Below are positions 1 through 12,064 of a stretch of DNA of 64,000 nucleotides, piece by piece. The notes beneath the pieces were generated by a model, which searched no databases, was not told the DNA's origin, and saw nothing but the letters and a program-made list of their open reading frames with translations. The stretch is taken from assembly GCA_019188255.1 (NCBI GenBank), contig JAETXT010000001.1:6386001-6450000 (forward strand). The letters are read 5' to 3'. The translations under genes were made by a program, and so were the position numbers. Each line of letters opens with the position of its first letter. The stretch's first letter is position 1. The DNA is from Verticillium longisporum (taxonomy: Eukaryota; Ascomycota; Sordariomycetes; Glomerellales; Plectosphaerellaceae).

Positions 1-913
1 CCTCGACCTGAGGAAACATGCCGAAAAGCTCCTCAATGGTTCCGATCAACGGTGGTATGATGCTCTGATCATACGTGATATCTGCGCCAAAAACAACGTC
101 GAGAGGAATGCCGTGGTTCCACTGTTGGTCCTCCGTGCCGACAAGTGCGTGGCCCCATTTGAGATCCATCGGAGTGATTATCGGGCTGTCTTGCAGGTCG
201 TTGAGGAAGAAAGACTCTGGCAAGTTGTTGATGACATCGTCAGACCCGTCAGAGGCAATGACCTGTGCCGCACAGAGGTGCTTCGCACATAAAATGGCCA
301 GATAGCCGGTGCCAGCACCGAGCTCAAGCACACGCTTGCCGCGAATTAGTTCTGGGTTGGCGCAAAAATACTGGCCCAGATGAAGCGCTGCCTCCCACGT
401 ACGAAGGCCAGTAGTCCCAGAGGCCGAGATCAATGATCGGGCCTCCAGGAGTGTGATCTCTGGATTTGCAGCCTCTTGGGAAGTCGCCGTCTGTGTGAGC
501 TCGGACAGATGATATGTCACATAGGACTTTTGCTGGGCGCCAAACGTCTCTGGAGGGATGGGAGAGGCGAGCAGTTCCGCAAGTGCATCCATGAGATCCT
601 CGGAGACGCCCTGATACCTCGTTAAACTACAGCAAGGAGTGTTGGATGTTCGCCAGGCACATACATGGGTGTCCCAGTCCTCAATGCTGGATTCAATCCT
701 CTGTACCAATTCTTTCAGGACCCTGAGCTGGTACCTGACTGGCGGAGAGTAGCTGGGGCCGTCAGGAGAGAACAGTTGCTCGTATATGGCTTTCTGTGTG
801 CTCTCCTGGCGTAGGACTGGTCCTTCTGGGTAATCAAGATCTCGCTCTAGTTGCAAGAATTGACGACAGAATCGATTGACCTGGGCCTGGGAAAGCACAC
901 CCGTGTCATGCAT
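1..913 (-). CDS. EFM3/FAM86-like protein-lysine methyltransferase (3' partial)
   Basis: One uninterrupted reading frame runs from an ATG at 913 to the window edge (about 304 residues, no stop reached, so the C-terminus is missing). Around residues 205-222 it has the class I SAM-methyltransferase motif I, VLELGAGTGYLAILCAK, preceded by SGTTGLRTWEAALHLGQYF, which is the typical upstream block of the lysine methyltransferase family (methyltransferase 16 type). A later GADITYD block fits motif post-I/II. The N-terminal 150 residues form a helical region of the kind found in FAM86/EEF2KMT and yeast Efm3, which methylate a lysine of elongation factor 2. The family call is firm; the eEF2 substrate is inferred from the overall layout. 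It is divergent from RPS24, sharing the 914-1484 promoter region. Confidence 0.75.
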   Translation of the reverse strand, partial: MHDTGVLSQAQVNRFCRQFLQLERDLDYPEGPVLRQESTQKAIYEQLFSPDGPSYSPPVRYQLRVLKELVQRIESSIEDWDTHVCAWRTSNTPCCSLTRYQGVSEDLMDALAELLASPIPPETFGAQQKSYVTYHLSELTQTATSQEAANPEITLLEARSLISASGTTGLRTWEAALHLGQYFCANPELIRGKRVLELGAGTGYLAILCAKHLCAAQVIASDGSDDVINNLPESFFLNDLQDSPIITPMDLKWGHALVGTEDQQWNHGIPLDVVFGADITYDQSIIPPLIGTIEELFGMFPQVE

Positions 914-1484
914 CGTGAAAGTCTCGAGACATGCAACACCGCAAGCACCGTTGATTACTCGAGTTGGTGTAGCAATTATAAATGTGGATATGGCTTCGAG
1001 TTGGAGTAGAGGCTCCTACTGAAAGGGCACTTGCGCCTGGCCAGTAAGGGTTCGTCGGTGATGGCGAAACCTCCAAACCACAAATCCATCTAAGTGCCAG
1101 GAGTTTCCTGAGAAGTGATTTACGGGCTTGATTGCTTGAGTCGCAGCAGCTTGATGCTACTGTGCTTCACAGCATTGACTATCATCAGCCTTGACCATAC
1201 CAGTGACCGTCCCCAGTGAAGTTGATCCACAGTGCGAGATGCAACACAAGAATGGATCCACATCACGTGATCAGACCACGCCAGCCGACGGCCTGAGCCC
1301 CAAGGCAGCACAGATTCCTAGGGCTTGCCTGCCCACGGCTAAGCGAGTCCAGTAGGCCGCCCCTCCGCGAATTTTCATTCTCGCCGCCCCATCACAATAT
1401 CTCGACAACCTCGAACGACTGACCCAACAGGCACCTGTCTCCTCGCCAATCCTCACGAGACATCAACACCCATCAGTCGCAAAG
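914..1484. promoter_or_regulatory. Shared upstream region of the EFM3-like gene and RPS24
   Basis: There are 571 bases between two divergent starts. An AT-rich TTATAA word at 967-972 lies about 55 bases upstream of the methyltransferase ATG. No other gene is seen. The segment just before RPS24 is rich in C and CT, as is usual for ribosomal-protein promoters and leaders. Confidence 0.4.
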
Positions 1485-2360
1485 ATGGCGGATTCCGACG
1501 CCCCCGTCACGCTGCGTACGCGCAAGTTCATCCGCAACCCCCTGCTTGGCCGCAAGCAGATGGTCGTGTGAGTTTTTACCTTCCAGACATCCCACAGCCT
1601 CTTGCGCAAGTTTGCCCCGTGTATCCTCCCCTCCCAATTCGAGAAGGCCACGACGATGCAGAAAACAAACCGACCTTCCGACAACGATCGCCAGACGATC
1701 ATGCTCGAGGCCGACCGATTTCTCATCGATACTCGAACCGCGAACGGACAAGGGAAAAGAAGAAAAAAGAGAGGAATAACAATACACACACAAACACAAA
1801 CCAAACAACTCGTGGCTGTCCGACTGCCTGAGCGTGCCTTCTTGGATGAGATACTTGGGATACGCGGAGTGCGAGGCCATGTGATCCAACAGAACAAAAT
1901 ATGCTGACCTAGCGTGTGTGTTCCAGTGACATCCTCCACCCTGGCCGTGCCAACATCTCCAAGGAGGAGCTCCGCGAGAAGCTCGGCTCCATGTACAAGG
2001 CCGTCAAGGACCAGATCTCCGTCTTTGGTCTGCGCACCCAGTTCGGTGGCGGCAAGACCACCGGCTTCGCCCTCGTCTACGACTCCCCCGAGGCCATGAA
2101 GAAGTTCGAGCCCCGCTACCGCCTCATCCGCGTCGGCCTCGCCACCAAGATCGAGAAGGCCAGCAGGCAGCAGCGTACGTCCTCACCACAACCGTCATGG
2201 CGTCGCCATCATACAGCGAGATGACGACGACAATGGCGGCCTCCGCAAGCGCACGTCAGCCAGCTAACATGTTCCCACAGGCAAGCAGCGCAAGAACCGC
2301 CAGAAGACGCTGCGCGGTACCGCGAAGGTCAAGGGTGCCAAGAAGAAGAAGGAGACTTAA
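1485..2360 (+). CDS. RPS24: 40S ribosomal protein S24 (eS24)
   Basis: Three exons, 1485-1567, 1927-2174 and 2281-2360, give 136 residues, the usual length for fungal eS24. The protein begins [20 protein letters not shown] and contains the eS24 core [40 protein letters not shown], then a basic tail ending in KKKKET. Exon 1 ends two bases into a Val codon and the second intron also splits a codon; both joins restore the frame, which fixes the splice sites. The first intron is long (359 bases, GTGAGT...CAG, with a CTGAC-type branch point near 1903), a common arrangement in fungal ribosomal-protein genes. The protein is a component of the small ribosomal subunit. Confidence 0.96.
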
Positions 2361-3030
2361 ACGGGTCACGACCCCAGGGCGACAGTCGATACCCACCCGG
2401 CCGGGCCTCCTCCTCGACCGATGGAGAAAAGAGATCGAAGGGTCCCGCGGCGCGCCCTCTGCCCGGCCGGAGCGGAGCGGATTGGGGGAGGGAGTCTGGA
2501 GGGCCAGAGATTCTTTGGGGCTTCCTTCCTCTGGCGGGTCTTTTGTGCATTACGTACGGGCTCGTTGTATCCCTCGGCACTTTTTCTCGCGTGTCGATAA
2601 AAATTGGCTCTTTAGAGTACGAGGCGAAATCGGAAGGGAATGGGTTCATGATTCTCTCAATACAATGCATCCAAAATGACCTGTTGACTGTAGTGGTGGT
2701 TTCGTGTGATGTTTTGACCGAGCACCTCCTGTGCCAGGCTCAATAACGGTGTCAGCCCACTCGTGTTGGCCCGATAAGACATTCCAGCGTCTTTCAACCT
2801 AGTGATTGATCGTGACCATGCACTTGTCTCGATTGTAATAGTGATTGGCAGTGGGATGTGGTGTCTTGACCGTGTCTGCTAGATAGTAGAAGCATGCTAT
2901 GCTGTCCTAAGAATACAAACTCCGGTACACCTCTGCTACAAAACCTATTTACTTGCAGCCCATGCAGAACGCCAATGCCAGCGTAACCAACAATCGAAAT
3001 TCGAAGCCACAAGCCTATGATTTCAGGTCG
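2361..3030. other. Convergent 3' intergenic region (RPS24 / SSN3)
   Basis: 670 bases between convergent stops. It should hold both 3' UTRs. Open frames in this stretch lack recognisable protein character and I see no repeats. Confidence 0.4.
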
Positions 3031-4292
3031 TCACTCCTTCGCCCTCTTGGACGGCCTCAATGAATCGTCAGGCAGACCACTCCTCTTAGTGCCCGGCAAA
3101 CTACCCGTCCTGATATCGTTGTCGTCCTGACTCACTCTCCTGTGAGGGTATTCATTCTTCAGCCCTTCGAACGCCCCAGCTGTCAGTCGGTCACCCGTGC
3201 TGAAGAACGGATGCTGCAGCGCCTTAGCGGCCGTAAGTCGTTCCAGAGGGTCATACTCCAACAGACTCGAGAGGAGTTTGAAGCCTTCAACGCCTAGAGA
3301 CACAAGAGGTCCGGAAGATTGCGACGCCTGCGACGCATTGCTCGCAGCACCTTGGCTGACCGTACTCCAATACCACTTTTCAAGGTTGGAGCCCTGTGGC
3401 AGATTTTGATGATGACTCCGGTGGTGATGGTGTGCAGAGGACATGGGTGGCTGCAGCGTCGCGAGCTGGGCGTACTCTGGCATGGAAGATAACAGCGGCC
3501 AGCGCTCTTTGGTCGGCAGACCCATGATGTCCACAATCTTTTGCATCTGGTTCCGCTGAAACGGAACAGTCTTCTTGCTGTCCATCTTGGCCTCCTCTCC
3601 CTTGAATATAGGACGCAGGGACAACAGTTCTGCAAAGATACAGCCAACAGCCCACATGTCAATGGCAGGCGTGTAATGCCTGGAACCTAGGATGAGCTCG
3701 GGAGCGCGATACCATATAGTGACGACGACCTTATCACCGCTGAAGAGTGAGTGCAAGGGCTTGTCAAAGCGACGGGCAAGACCCAAATCGCCAACCTTGA
3801 CCTCGCCAGCCGAAGTGACCATGATGTTGGCGGGCTTCAGATCGCGATGCAGAACCCAGTTGGAGTGGATGTACTGGCAACCGTTCAGCAGCTGGAACAT
3901 GATGCTTTTGACCGTCTGCGAAGGAATCGGGTGCCGGGGTTGTTGTGTGTGGTGGTGGATAATTTGGAGAAGGTCGTGCTCCGCATATTCAAACACCATA
4001 AAAATGCACTTGTCCTCCAGGATGATCTCGACGAGTCTGATAACGTTGGGATGTTTCAACTCGCTGCAAAGCGACATCTCGCGGATGGCACTCTGAGAAA
4101 TGCCTGTGTACGAGATTTGCTCGCCCTCCTTATCGGGTTTAAACTTCTTGATGGCAAACTCGCCCTTCTGGCCTTGCCGGCCAACAGCCTTGTAGACACG
4201 GCCATATGTTCCGCTGCTAATGAAGCCAATGACCTTGTACCTCTCTATGACGCGTACCTTGGACTGGTAGGCTACATGTGCCGTACCTCGAT
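3031..4292 (-). CDS. SSN3: Mediator cyclin-dependent kinase SSN3/CDK8 (5' exon not placed)
   Basis: The last exon is open from about 4292 to the stop at 3031 (about 419 residues). It shows a full kinase domain: Gly-loop SSGTYGRVYKA, catalytic Lys in FAIKKFKPDKEGEQ, the CDK8 helix SAIREMSLCSEL, HRDLKPAN, DLGLARRFDKPL and the CDK8-type VVVTIWYRAPE without a phosphorylatable T-loop Thr. The tail KRSGLPDDSLRPSKRAKE is typical of filamentous-fungal SSN3. The kinase works with cyclin C in the Mediator kinase module in the nucleus. Upstream of GTAHVAYQSKVRV the frame hits a TGA (about 4312-4314), so an acceptor CTACAG|AT (exon start 4292, phase 1) or a nearby TATAG is needed and a short 5' exon lies upstream. 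A phase-compatible candidate is at 5466-5565. Confidence 0.92.
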
Positions 4293-6742
4293 CTGTAGGA
4301 TCTATAACGCATTCTCAGCCCTTGGCGTAGTGTAACACATGATGACGTGAAAGTAAGGATGTAGGTCATGTACAGGAACTGTGAAGCCCGCCGTATCCGA
4401 CGCCTCTCCACATGGCTGAGGATTTGAAGAGGTGAGAGACAAGTGGCCGCTTGCACTCGCAAATAAGGACAAATATCAAAGCAGCCTGCCCATTTGATGA
4501 TGCGGATCTTGTAAAGAAGAAGCTGGTGAGACGAGACTGTAATATCCGAGATTCCCCTTCGATAGGGTGTGGTGTGGTACGCTATGGAGAAGAACCGGCC
4601 GAAGGCTCACACCGCCGGATGTCGGGTACGTTCGAGTGCGTCGAGTATCCCGACTGTGGCATGGGCCAAAACAATCCCAGGAAGATGAAAGACTCGAAAG
4701 GCATACTGGGGGGAGTGAAAGTGCTCATATGAGTGCAGCATGCAGTGTAGGTCGGTAGAGCGCGCCAAAAAGCAAGGCCCGAAAGCAGGGGTTCGAGGGG
4801 TTGAAAGACAAAAGGCGAGAGCCGACCTGTTGTGGCTGCGGTGCCCGACCTGACCTGGTCCCGAATGGAAATGATCCAAAAAATCGATCAAGTGGATGGA
4901 TGCAGTCCTTTTCCCCACGCTCAGGCGACCCAAAGACAAGTGGCGTCTCTCACAAGCCGGTGGAGCATTGATGAGGGGGGGACCAGTTACAGGCTGGAAC
5001 ATGCACAAGCACAAACAAACATGCGCACTCGCAGGTTGGTTGCAGGTAGCAGAGGCCGGGGCAGTCACCGGGTAGCTACCCGGGAGGCTGTAAAAATAAA
5101 GAAGGGGGATAGATCAGATGTATGCGTGTGTGTGTGTGAGTGTGTTTGTGCGTACGTGCGTTGCGGATGGATGAATGAAAGAGTGTGGATTGCGCCCCCT
5201 CATGATCGGCTCGCACGATGTGGACAGAAGTGGATAGGTCCGGAGTCAGGTCAAGAGAAGGATGAGCATGGGGCATGGAACATGGGGCATGAATGCATAT
5301 GTCCCGATTGGCATGGGAGACGACGAACGAGTAAGACGGAAGGAGTAAGACGGAAGGGGGATGGATAATGATGCCAAGTTGGTAGAAACCATGGTGATCA
5401 AGGGACGGACGAGAGCTGTGCCATGCCGCGAATACACTAGAAGAGAAAGCGCAGACACAACGTACCTTCAAAAGCCGCTTGCACACTCCTCTTCAGATTG
5501 CCGGTTCTAACCCCTGATACTGAAGAGGGACCCGAAGCGGCGGATGGCGGATTCGTCAGACTCATCGTCTCCGCTCCAATCTCTCGTGGATCTGTTCAGA
5601 TTCTTTTGCCCCCTCATTCGGGTTTTCGGGGGTTTGGAGGCTCGTTGGCTCAGTGGCTCTCAGATTCAGTGGCTCTCAGATTCAATGGCTCGGTCGGTCG
5701 CTTGGCTCGGCTCCCCAACGCCAGAGTGACTCGCTGTTTCTCCGTCCGAATCCCGGTAGATGGTTCAGGCAAGCAGGACGCCGGCTGAGTGCGACAACCA
5801 AACTACCGGTTTGGTGGGGTAGGCCGATGGAGGTGAAGGGAATGCCGCTGGATCATTTAGCAACAACAAGCTGTCGCGGGTAGAAGGCCGCGTAGGCCCG
5901 TCGGTCGTTCGGTCGGTTTGTCGATCCAAGCAGGATCAAGCAACGTGCGAACGGACGGACAGACGAGTGAGGATTGTTTGCCAACGTCCAATCGGCAATG
6001 AGTCGCGTAGTTTTGCTTCCTGCTGATGATGTTCGAAGGTAGGGCGCACGTCGCTTGGAGACCTGACGGGCGTTGGAGATGATGGCAAACAAATTGTCTC
6101 CTTGCCTGGGGCGGGTGGAAAACTTGAAGTGACACGGCAGCTGCGGTGGCGGTCCAGTGCAGTCGCGTTGTGTGGTTGTGATGCACTACTGGCTAAATTG
6201 GACGCCGAAGAATGGTTAAGGATGTGCCAACAGTTGAGACTGAGTATATCTGACACACGTCGTCAACCGCCTAGATATTGTGATGAGAATATGTAAGAGG
6301 GTAGGTAGGTAGCCTTGGTGTTTGCTGTCTGGCGAAAATGACACGGAAGCGACTGATGAGAGGCCAGGCGGACTGCGCCTGAGCTAACGGCATGGCACCT
6401 TCCTGTCTTCCCTTCCTACCTGCCTAGGTACTTAGACCTTGACTACCTGTGGTGAGTGAGATGCGCGCGTGTCACACCGAACGGGGCTGCGCCGCCACGG
6501 TGCGGATAGTCTCCCACCCGACACAGTATGCTCGCGGCCAATGCAACCTCAGCACGGTTCCGTGTCTTACCTGGCTGGGTAGGCGGACAGCCAGCATAAC
6601 ACCCATGTAGGTAGGTAGGCAGGTAGACAAATCAACTCGCACGGGGAACCAAGTCGATTCAACTTTTTTTTTATCATGCTCTGCTTCTAATCGTGGCTGG
6701 AAAAAATCAAACCCCTTTCGGCCTACCACCCTGTGAGACCAC
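4293..6742. other. Upstream region of SSN3 and 3' flank of ARP2
   Basis: About 2.45 kb with no supported complete gene. It includes a GT-rich microsatellite (about 5124-5149), a duplicated GGCTCTCAGATTCA block near 5655-5682, TAGGTAGG-type motifs at about 6300-6312 and 6605-6628, and a CCTAGGTA palindrome near 6423-6430. A candidate first exon for SSN3 lies at 5466-5565 on the minus strand. The rest looks like leader, intron or spacer DNA. Confidence 0.35.
5466..5565 (-). CDS. Candidate 5' exon of SSN3
   Basis: From an ATG at 5565 the minus strand encodes 33 residues (MSLTNPPSAASGPSSVSGVR...), ending in a strong GAAG|GTACGT donor at 5466/5465 in phase 1. This matches the phase-1 acceptor of the SSN3 kinase exon at 4292. 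The intron would be about 1.17 kb, long for this genome, so an extra small exon in between is possible. The peptide is Ser/Pro-rich with no domain. It could instead start an unrelated transcript. Only the donor and phase match support it. Confidence 0.3.
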
Positions 6743-8054
6743 TTATCGAGGACCAAGCTTTTCGAGCACCCGCGGGCCCTGCTCGTCCCACTCAGCCTTG
6801 GTCACCCACATGCTCTCCTTGTCCGCCATGATGTTGGCGAGCACGGCACCTCCCAGGAAGACCATGTGCCTTCGGCGCGGCGGGTCCTCTATCCGGACCT
6901 TAAACTTGCTTAACCGCTCAGGGTTGCCGCCCAGGACGCGCGTGAGCCACAGCTGCTTCAACTCTTTTTCCAAACGTGACGGAAGACCAGGGTACATGCT
7001 GCTACCGCCCGACAGGACGATGGCCTTGAACAGCGACGAACGCACGTCGACATCGGCCGCCTGGATCGTGTTGAACAGGAATTCGGCCATGCCCGGCTGC
7101 TCGCAGTCGACGAGGTGCGGCTGGAACAGACACTCGGGTGCCTCGAAGCGCTCGCTGCCGACGCGGATCACGCGGCCGTCCGGCAGCGTGTAGCTCTCCA
7201 CGAGCGTCGTAGTGTCCTCGCTCAGCCGCTTGTCGAGCTCCAGGTCGTACGAGACGTAGCAGAGCTTCTCCTTGATCTGGCGCACCGTCTCAAAGTCGGC
7301 CGTTCGGTTGAGCGCGTATCCGCGGCGGAGCAGCAGCGCGATGAGGTTGCGCGTGACGTCGCGGCCCGCGACATCCAGTCGCCGCGTCAGGTGGTTCAGT
7401 ACGACGGATTCGTACACGGGCACAATGTGGGTGACGCCGTCACCCGAATCGACGACAACGCCGGAGCTGAGGCCTACGTCTGTTAGTCTTCCGCGTGCGC
7501 CTTCCAAGCTCCATTCCAGAACGTACCCTGGGCGTAGAGCGCCAGCACGGCCTGGATCGCAACGTAGACGCCGCCGAAGCCGTACCGGTCGAACATGACC
7601 TCGCACATCTGCTCGCGGTTCCTCAGCGGGTTCATGGGAGGCTCTGTGAGGAGGATCTTGCGGCCGCGCGGGTCGACCTTCATCTTCTCGAAAAAGGTGT
7701 AGTCCCAGAGGTGCTGCATGTCATCCCACTTCTTCACAATGCCGTTCTCCATCGGGTAGCTGATCTGAAGCATGGTGCGCGCCGCGGCCGCCTCGTCACC
7801 GCACATAATGTCCTTGATGGCCAAGTCATTGTCGCCCTTTTCCTCCGTTCGCAGGATCGGCCGTCCGACCATCGATGGGTATTGGAACTCGGGAAAGTTC
7901 TGCGCGGCATAGCCGACCTTGAGGAAGCCGGTTCCTCCGTCGAGGACTGCGTGACGTCGTTAGCCAGGTACGGGAGTCGGCGGCAGCCAGAGCCAGAGCA
8001 GGCGGAGCGGCAGCGGACGACCAAAGGGTACATACCAATTGGTGCCTCCGCCAT
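6743..8054 (-). CDS. ARP2: Actin-related protein 2 (Arp2/3 complex)
   Basis: Three exons on the minus strand, 8054-8036, 7946-7527 and 7473-6743, give 389 residues, the usual ARP2 length. The start is [20 protein letters not shown], in which the first intron splits the Val codon. Actin signatures follow: FPSMVGRP-like [39 protein letters not shown] (the nucleotide-binding phosphate loop), and [20 protein letters not shown]. The Arp2/3 complex nucleates branched actin at endocytic patches and growing tips. Introns are 89 and 53 bases. The gene is divergent from the DCG1-like gene. ARP2 is preferred over actin because of the insertion pattern and the C-terminus ending in LGPR. Confidence 0.95.
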
Positions 8055-8604
8055 CTTGAAGTGTGTTCGCGAGAGCTGCGAATAGCCTGCAGGTGAGGGA
8101 GAAAGTCGATGTCGAATCGCACGGACTCTGGAAGCTTGCCAACACACGAGGAGGGGATTGGGAGATCAGGAGTTGCGGGTGATGCTACGTAAGGCAGGCG
8201 TTGTCGGTGGTGGGGTATGGTAAGCGCACCGACCAACCTCGCCTTTGCTCGACTGGGCTTCCTGCCACGGCTCCCGCCGCCCCCGTCATCAAGTGGTGGC
8301 TGAGAGCTTCATCACGTGATACCCCGCAGCTGGCTCGCTCACTCACCAGCTTCTCGTGAGCGGTTGAGATCGTATTCACCAATCACCAGGGATCAGCGGC
8401 AATGAGGATAGGTCCCCACTTGTTCCCGTCCTGCGCCAGTAAGGTAGAATGATGTAAGCGCGACTTGAGGTCTTACACGGGAGGGGTTGAGCAGATAAAG
8501 TGAAGGAGGGTGAAGAAGACGGCGCAACGCCATGAGAAGATCATCATCGAGCACACACGTCCATCTCACTCACTGTCAAAAGGTGTTCCATATCAGCCGT
8601 CATC
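8055..8604. promoter_or_regulatory. Divergent upstream region ARP2 / DCG1-like gene
   Basis: 550 bases between divergent starts. No gene or clear motif is seen beyond two copies of CATCACGTGAT-like sequence around 8310-8320, which contains the E-box word CACGTG. Confidence 0.3.
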
Positions 8605-9460
8605 ATGGCGCAGCGACCGATCAATATCCTGGTCATTAACCCCAATTCATCCCAAGACATGACCCATGGGATGGAAACAGCCGTCAAAGGCATGACCTCC
8701 AACGATGTAAGTCAGACCACCCGCTTGCGGTGCCAGATAGCAGGCTTACTTCAACTCTCTTCCCGTCCCCAAGTCTATCAAAGTCTACACCTACACAGCC
8801 CCGCCAGAAAGCCCCCCCAGCATCGACAATGGCGAACACATAGAAAGCAGCACCGAGATTGTCCTCAAGGACCTCGCACACACTGGCGAGCACGAGAAGT
8901 ACGACGGCGTACTCGTCGCCTGCTACAGCGTTTACACCCTCGTCGACCGCCTGTCCAGGCAGTACGGCGACCGCCTCGCCGTGACGGGCATATTCGAGGC
9001 GAGCATCCTCACAGCGACGGCGTTGCTGCCGCAGACCATTGTCGGGGCGCCGCCGAGCCAGTGGGGCATCGTCACGACCGGTTCGTTCTGGGAGAAGCAT
9101 CTCGCCGACGGCGTGACGGGGTATCTGGGCCAGATCGGCGGCGGCGGCAACACCAAGTTCAAGGGTGTCGTCTCGTCGGGCCTGACTGCGGGAGATTTCC
9201 ACCACGTGAGCCCGGAGGAGGTCAAGGCCAAGCTTGAGGAGGCGACGAGGAAGCTCCTCGGCGATGGCGGCGTTAGCTGCATTGCGATGGGGTGTGGAGG
9301 CATGGCTGGATTGGAGGACATTATTCGGTCCACGGCCGTTGCGCAGTATGGAAAGGAGAAGGGCGGCAACATCTACGTTGTTGATGGCATCAAAGCCGGC
9401 ATCATGCAGCTGGAACAGACAATCAAGAGCAGACGGCTGTTCCAGCCGAATGAGGCGTGA
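8605..9460 (+). CDS. DCG1-like Asp/Glu/hydantoin racemase-family protein
   Basis: Two exons, 8605-8706 and 8774-9460 (phase 0, intron GTAAGT...AAG of 67 bases), give 262 residues. The N-terminus INILVINPNSSQDMTHGME is the start typical of the family (first catalytic region, NPNSS). Further family blocks are YDGVLVACYS (first catalytic Cys), VTGIFEASIL and GGVSCIAMGCGGMAGLE (second catalytic Cys). The fold uses two cysteines to epimerise or cleave amino-acid or hydantoin-like substrates. Yeast Dcg1 is linked to allantoin/nitrogen metabolism, but its substrate is not settled, so none is assigned here. The neighbours do not suggest a pathway. Confidence 0.88.
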
Positions 9461-10446
9461 AGATAGTTTGTTAATTTTCCAAGAGAATAATATATAGCTA
9501 ACAGTCGCCTCGTGGGCAGTCATTGTCATGGGGCGATGAAGCGGGCGATTGGATGGTGTTATTACTTCCACGTCGAGTCTTGCTGCGACAATCCTCCAGA
9601 GGCTCCGAGGATCTTTCCGCAGCGCCTTCTGGGGGCTTCAGATTAGTCCCCAAGGCAATACTACGGCGATGAATAATTCCGATAGGGATGGCACCGATCC
9701 AGCTGCTACCGCCATGCTTTGTTTTGCACGCTGCCCGTAGGTTGACGTGGGAGGGCAACTGGCCAAAACACTCCTGACAAGACTCAATTCTTGATACTGG
9801 TAACAACCATGAGCTTGATGAACAGGCTGGGTTCTGAGGCGACAGTGTACCCTTGCTCCATATCGAAGAGGAACGCTGCAGCTGATCTGAAACACGGGTC
9901 CTGCAGGCCAACAAGAGCCGTGAAAGCCTTCAGTCTGCTTATAGCTCCAACAGAAAAGCTGTCAAAGTCATCAAGCTCGCATGGGTCAATCCGAAATATG
10001 AAACTGCATCGTATTATACCTATGGATTCTGCCCAAGCTCGCAATCCCATTCATATCAGAAATTAAAATCGCATGCAGGTCGAACTGTTCCTTATGTCTT
10101 TCTGGCAGGATGTACTACACCGTGACTAAAATGGCAAGCCGGTCCGGCACGCTGGAAGCCCGAGAGACTCCGATATCTGCTCCAGAGCCCGTCAGGGAGC
10201 ATAAAAAAGCAACTATGCGAGTCCAGAGACTGCTCACGGTAGGTTGGTGTGAGTTGGAGGGAACCTTTGGCACAGACAACAAGTACTACGCACTGTGGCC
10301 AAGACACTCAGGACACCAAGCACGAGAGAGACTGATGACGGAGGATCCCACGCGCTGGTCCACACGGTGGTATAATGCATCTACGTGCAACTCGCGTTTG
10401 ATATGCCCATGCCAAGATGAGGTCAATATGGCGCAACCCAGCGCGC
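9461..10446. other. Convergent intergenic region
   Basis: 986 bases between convergent stops of the DCG1-like and transporter genes. Composition is mixed and no open frame has protein-like character or recognisable homology. No repeats were seen. Confidence 0.35.
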
Positions 10447-12064
10447 TCAGTCCAACCTCTGCGAGCGTCCCCACACTTCATTCCAGTCCTTCTTGCCCTT
10501 TGTCTCGGGTATCCTCCACACAGTGAAGAGGGCGAAAAGCGCGGCGAACCCGGCAAAGATAAAGTACACCCAGCCCGCGCCCCCGAGGGCGCTGTTCAGT
10601 GCCGTGTTGACCAAGGGGAAGAACTGCGCGACGAGGAAAGTGGCGACGTAGTTGGCAGCAAGGCACCATGATTGCGTAGCGCCGACGGCTTCCTGACCGA
10701 CGAGCTCCGAAGCGAGGATGAACGGCACGGGACCCAGGCCCACAGCAAAGAAGGCGACAAAGAAGGCAACAGAAATGGCGGACAGGAACTTGATGCCCAA
10801 GCGAATTGACAGCGCAAGGATCAGGGCGCTGGAGCCCTGCCCGATGATGGACGCGAGAATACAGGCCTTGCGGCCGAGACGGTCTGGCAGGGGAGCGCAG
10901 GCGATGGTCATAAAGAGGCCAATGACGGAGATGAGGATAGTCAACAGAGCAGAGCTGATGGGGAGAAGGTCGGCAAGCAGCGAGACGGAGTACATGATGA
11001 CCGAGTTGATGCCGATCAACTGTTGGGCAAACATGACGCCGACGACAGCAATGATGGCTGGGCGGTAGAGGGGATCCTTGACGACCTCGAGGAAGCCAAG
11101 ATGTCTTCCGGTTGTCCTGCCCACAGACAGTGGTGCCGAGTCGGCGTCTTCAGGCTCGGTCTGAGCCAGAAGTCCTTGCTGCTCTGCGCTGCGTCCTTCG
11201 CCGTTCCAGCTCTCGACTTCTTCGGCAATGTCAAAATCCTTACCACGGATGCGCTGCAAGATGCGGCGGGCACCATTCACGTCCCCGTTGGCGGCCAGCC
11301 AAGCCGGGCTCTCAGGGACGAAAAGCAGGCCGAAAGACTGGACCAGTGCGATAATGGCGCCGGTGGCCAGGATGATGCGCCAGGAATCACCATGGCTCAG
11401 GAAGAAGCCGAGCGTCTGCGTCAAGAGAATGCCCAGGTTGATCGAGATCTGTGTCATAAAGCCAAACAGGCCGCGCTCCTTGGGAGGCGCAATTTCGCTG
11501 ACGTAAAGAGGCACAACAACGGTCGCAGCTCCGGCTGCAGCACCCGACAAGAGGCGGCCGATGACGAGCAGGGCCACGCTGGGGGCAATGGTCTCGAACG
11601 CGGAGCCGGCAAGGAAGACGAGGGCTGTGACGCGCATAGCCGACAGGCGACCACGCTTCGAGGCGAAAGGACCAGCAGCCAGGGCCCCAATCAGTCCACC
11701 GACAACGAATGCAGAGGAGACGGTCGAGAAGGCGGCATCATTCATAGGTATACATTTTGGGAGCAAACCCGGGTTCTCTGGTGGAGGGTTGTCGTGGCGG
11801 ATTAGTCTTGTTGGATCAGAGTGATGCGGTATGGCTCGCTTCTTGCAGGATATGACGTCTTGAGGAGCGTTGAGTTCGGCCTGGAGGGTAGGATTGGTTA
11901 GAGAGCGGAGGCACTCCAAGGTGACTTGGAAGGGGAGGGGAGGAGGGGTCAAGGCATACGATATGGAATCCGAACTGAAGGGATCCCAATGTGGAAACCA
12001 GGACCAAGAGGATCAGATACAACGTGGTGTCGTGTGCGAGCTGTCTGAAACTGGAGGGTGCCAT
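10447..12064 (-). CDS. MFS sugar-type transporter (VPS73-like)
   Basis: Two exons, 12064-11960 and 11880-10447 (intron 79 bases, GTATGC...CAG, phase 0), give 512 residues, the usual length for sugar-porter MFS proteins. Exon 1 carries TM1 (LYLILLVLVSTLGSLQFGFHI). The next exon opens with AELNAPQDVISC, then MFS helices with GRLLSGAAAGAATVVVPLYVSEIAP (sugar-porter PESPR/GR-type signature region), PESPAWLAANG after TM6, QQLIGINSVIMYS in TM7, and DRLGRKACIL. The block AELNAPQ plus a Cys-containing first loop resembles fungal Vps73-like/hexose-family members. Substrate cannot be read from the sequence. It is an integral membrane protein of the plasma membrane or vacuole. Confidence 0.88.
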
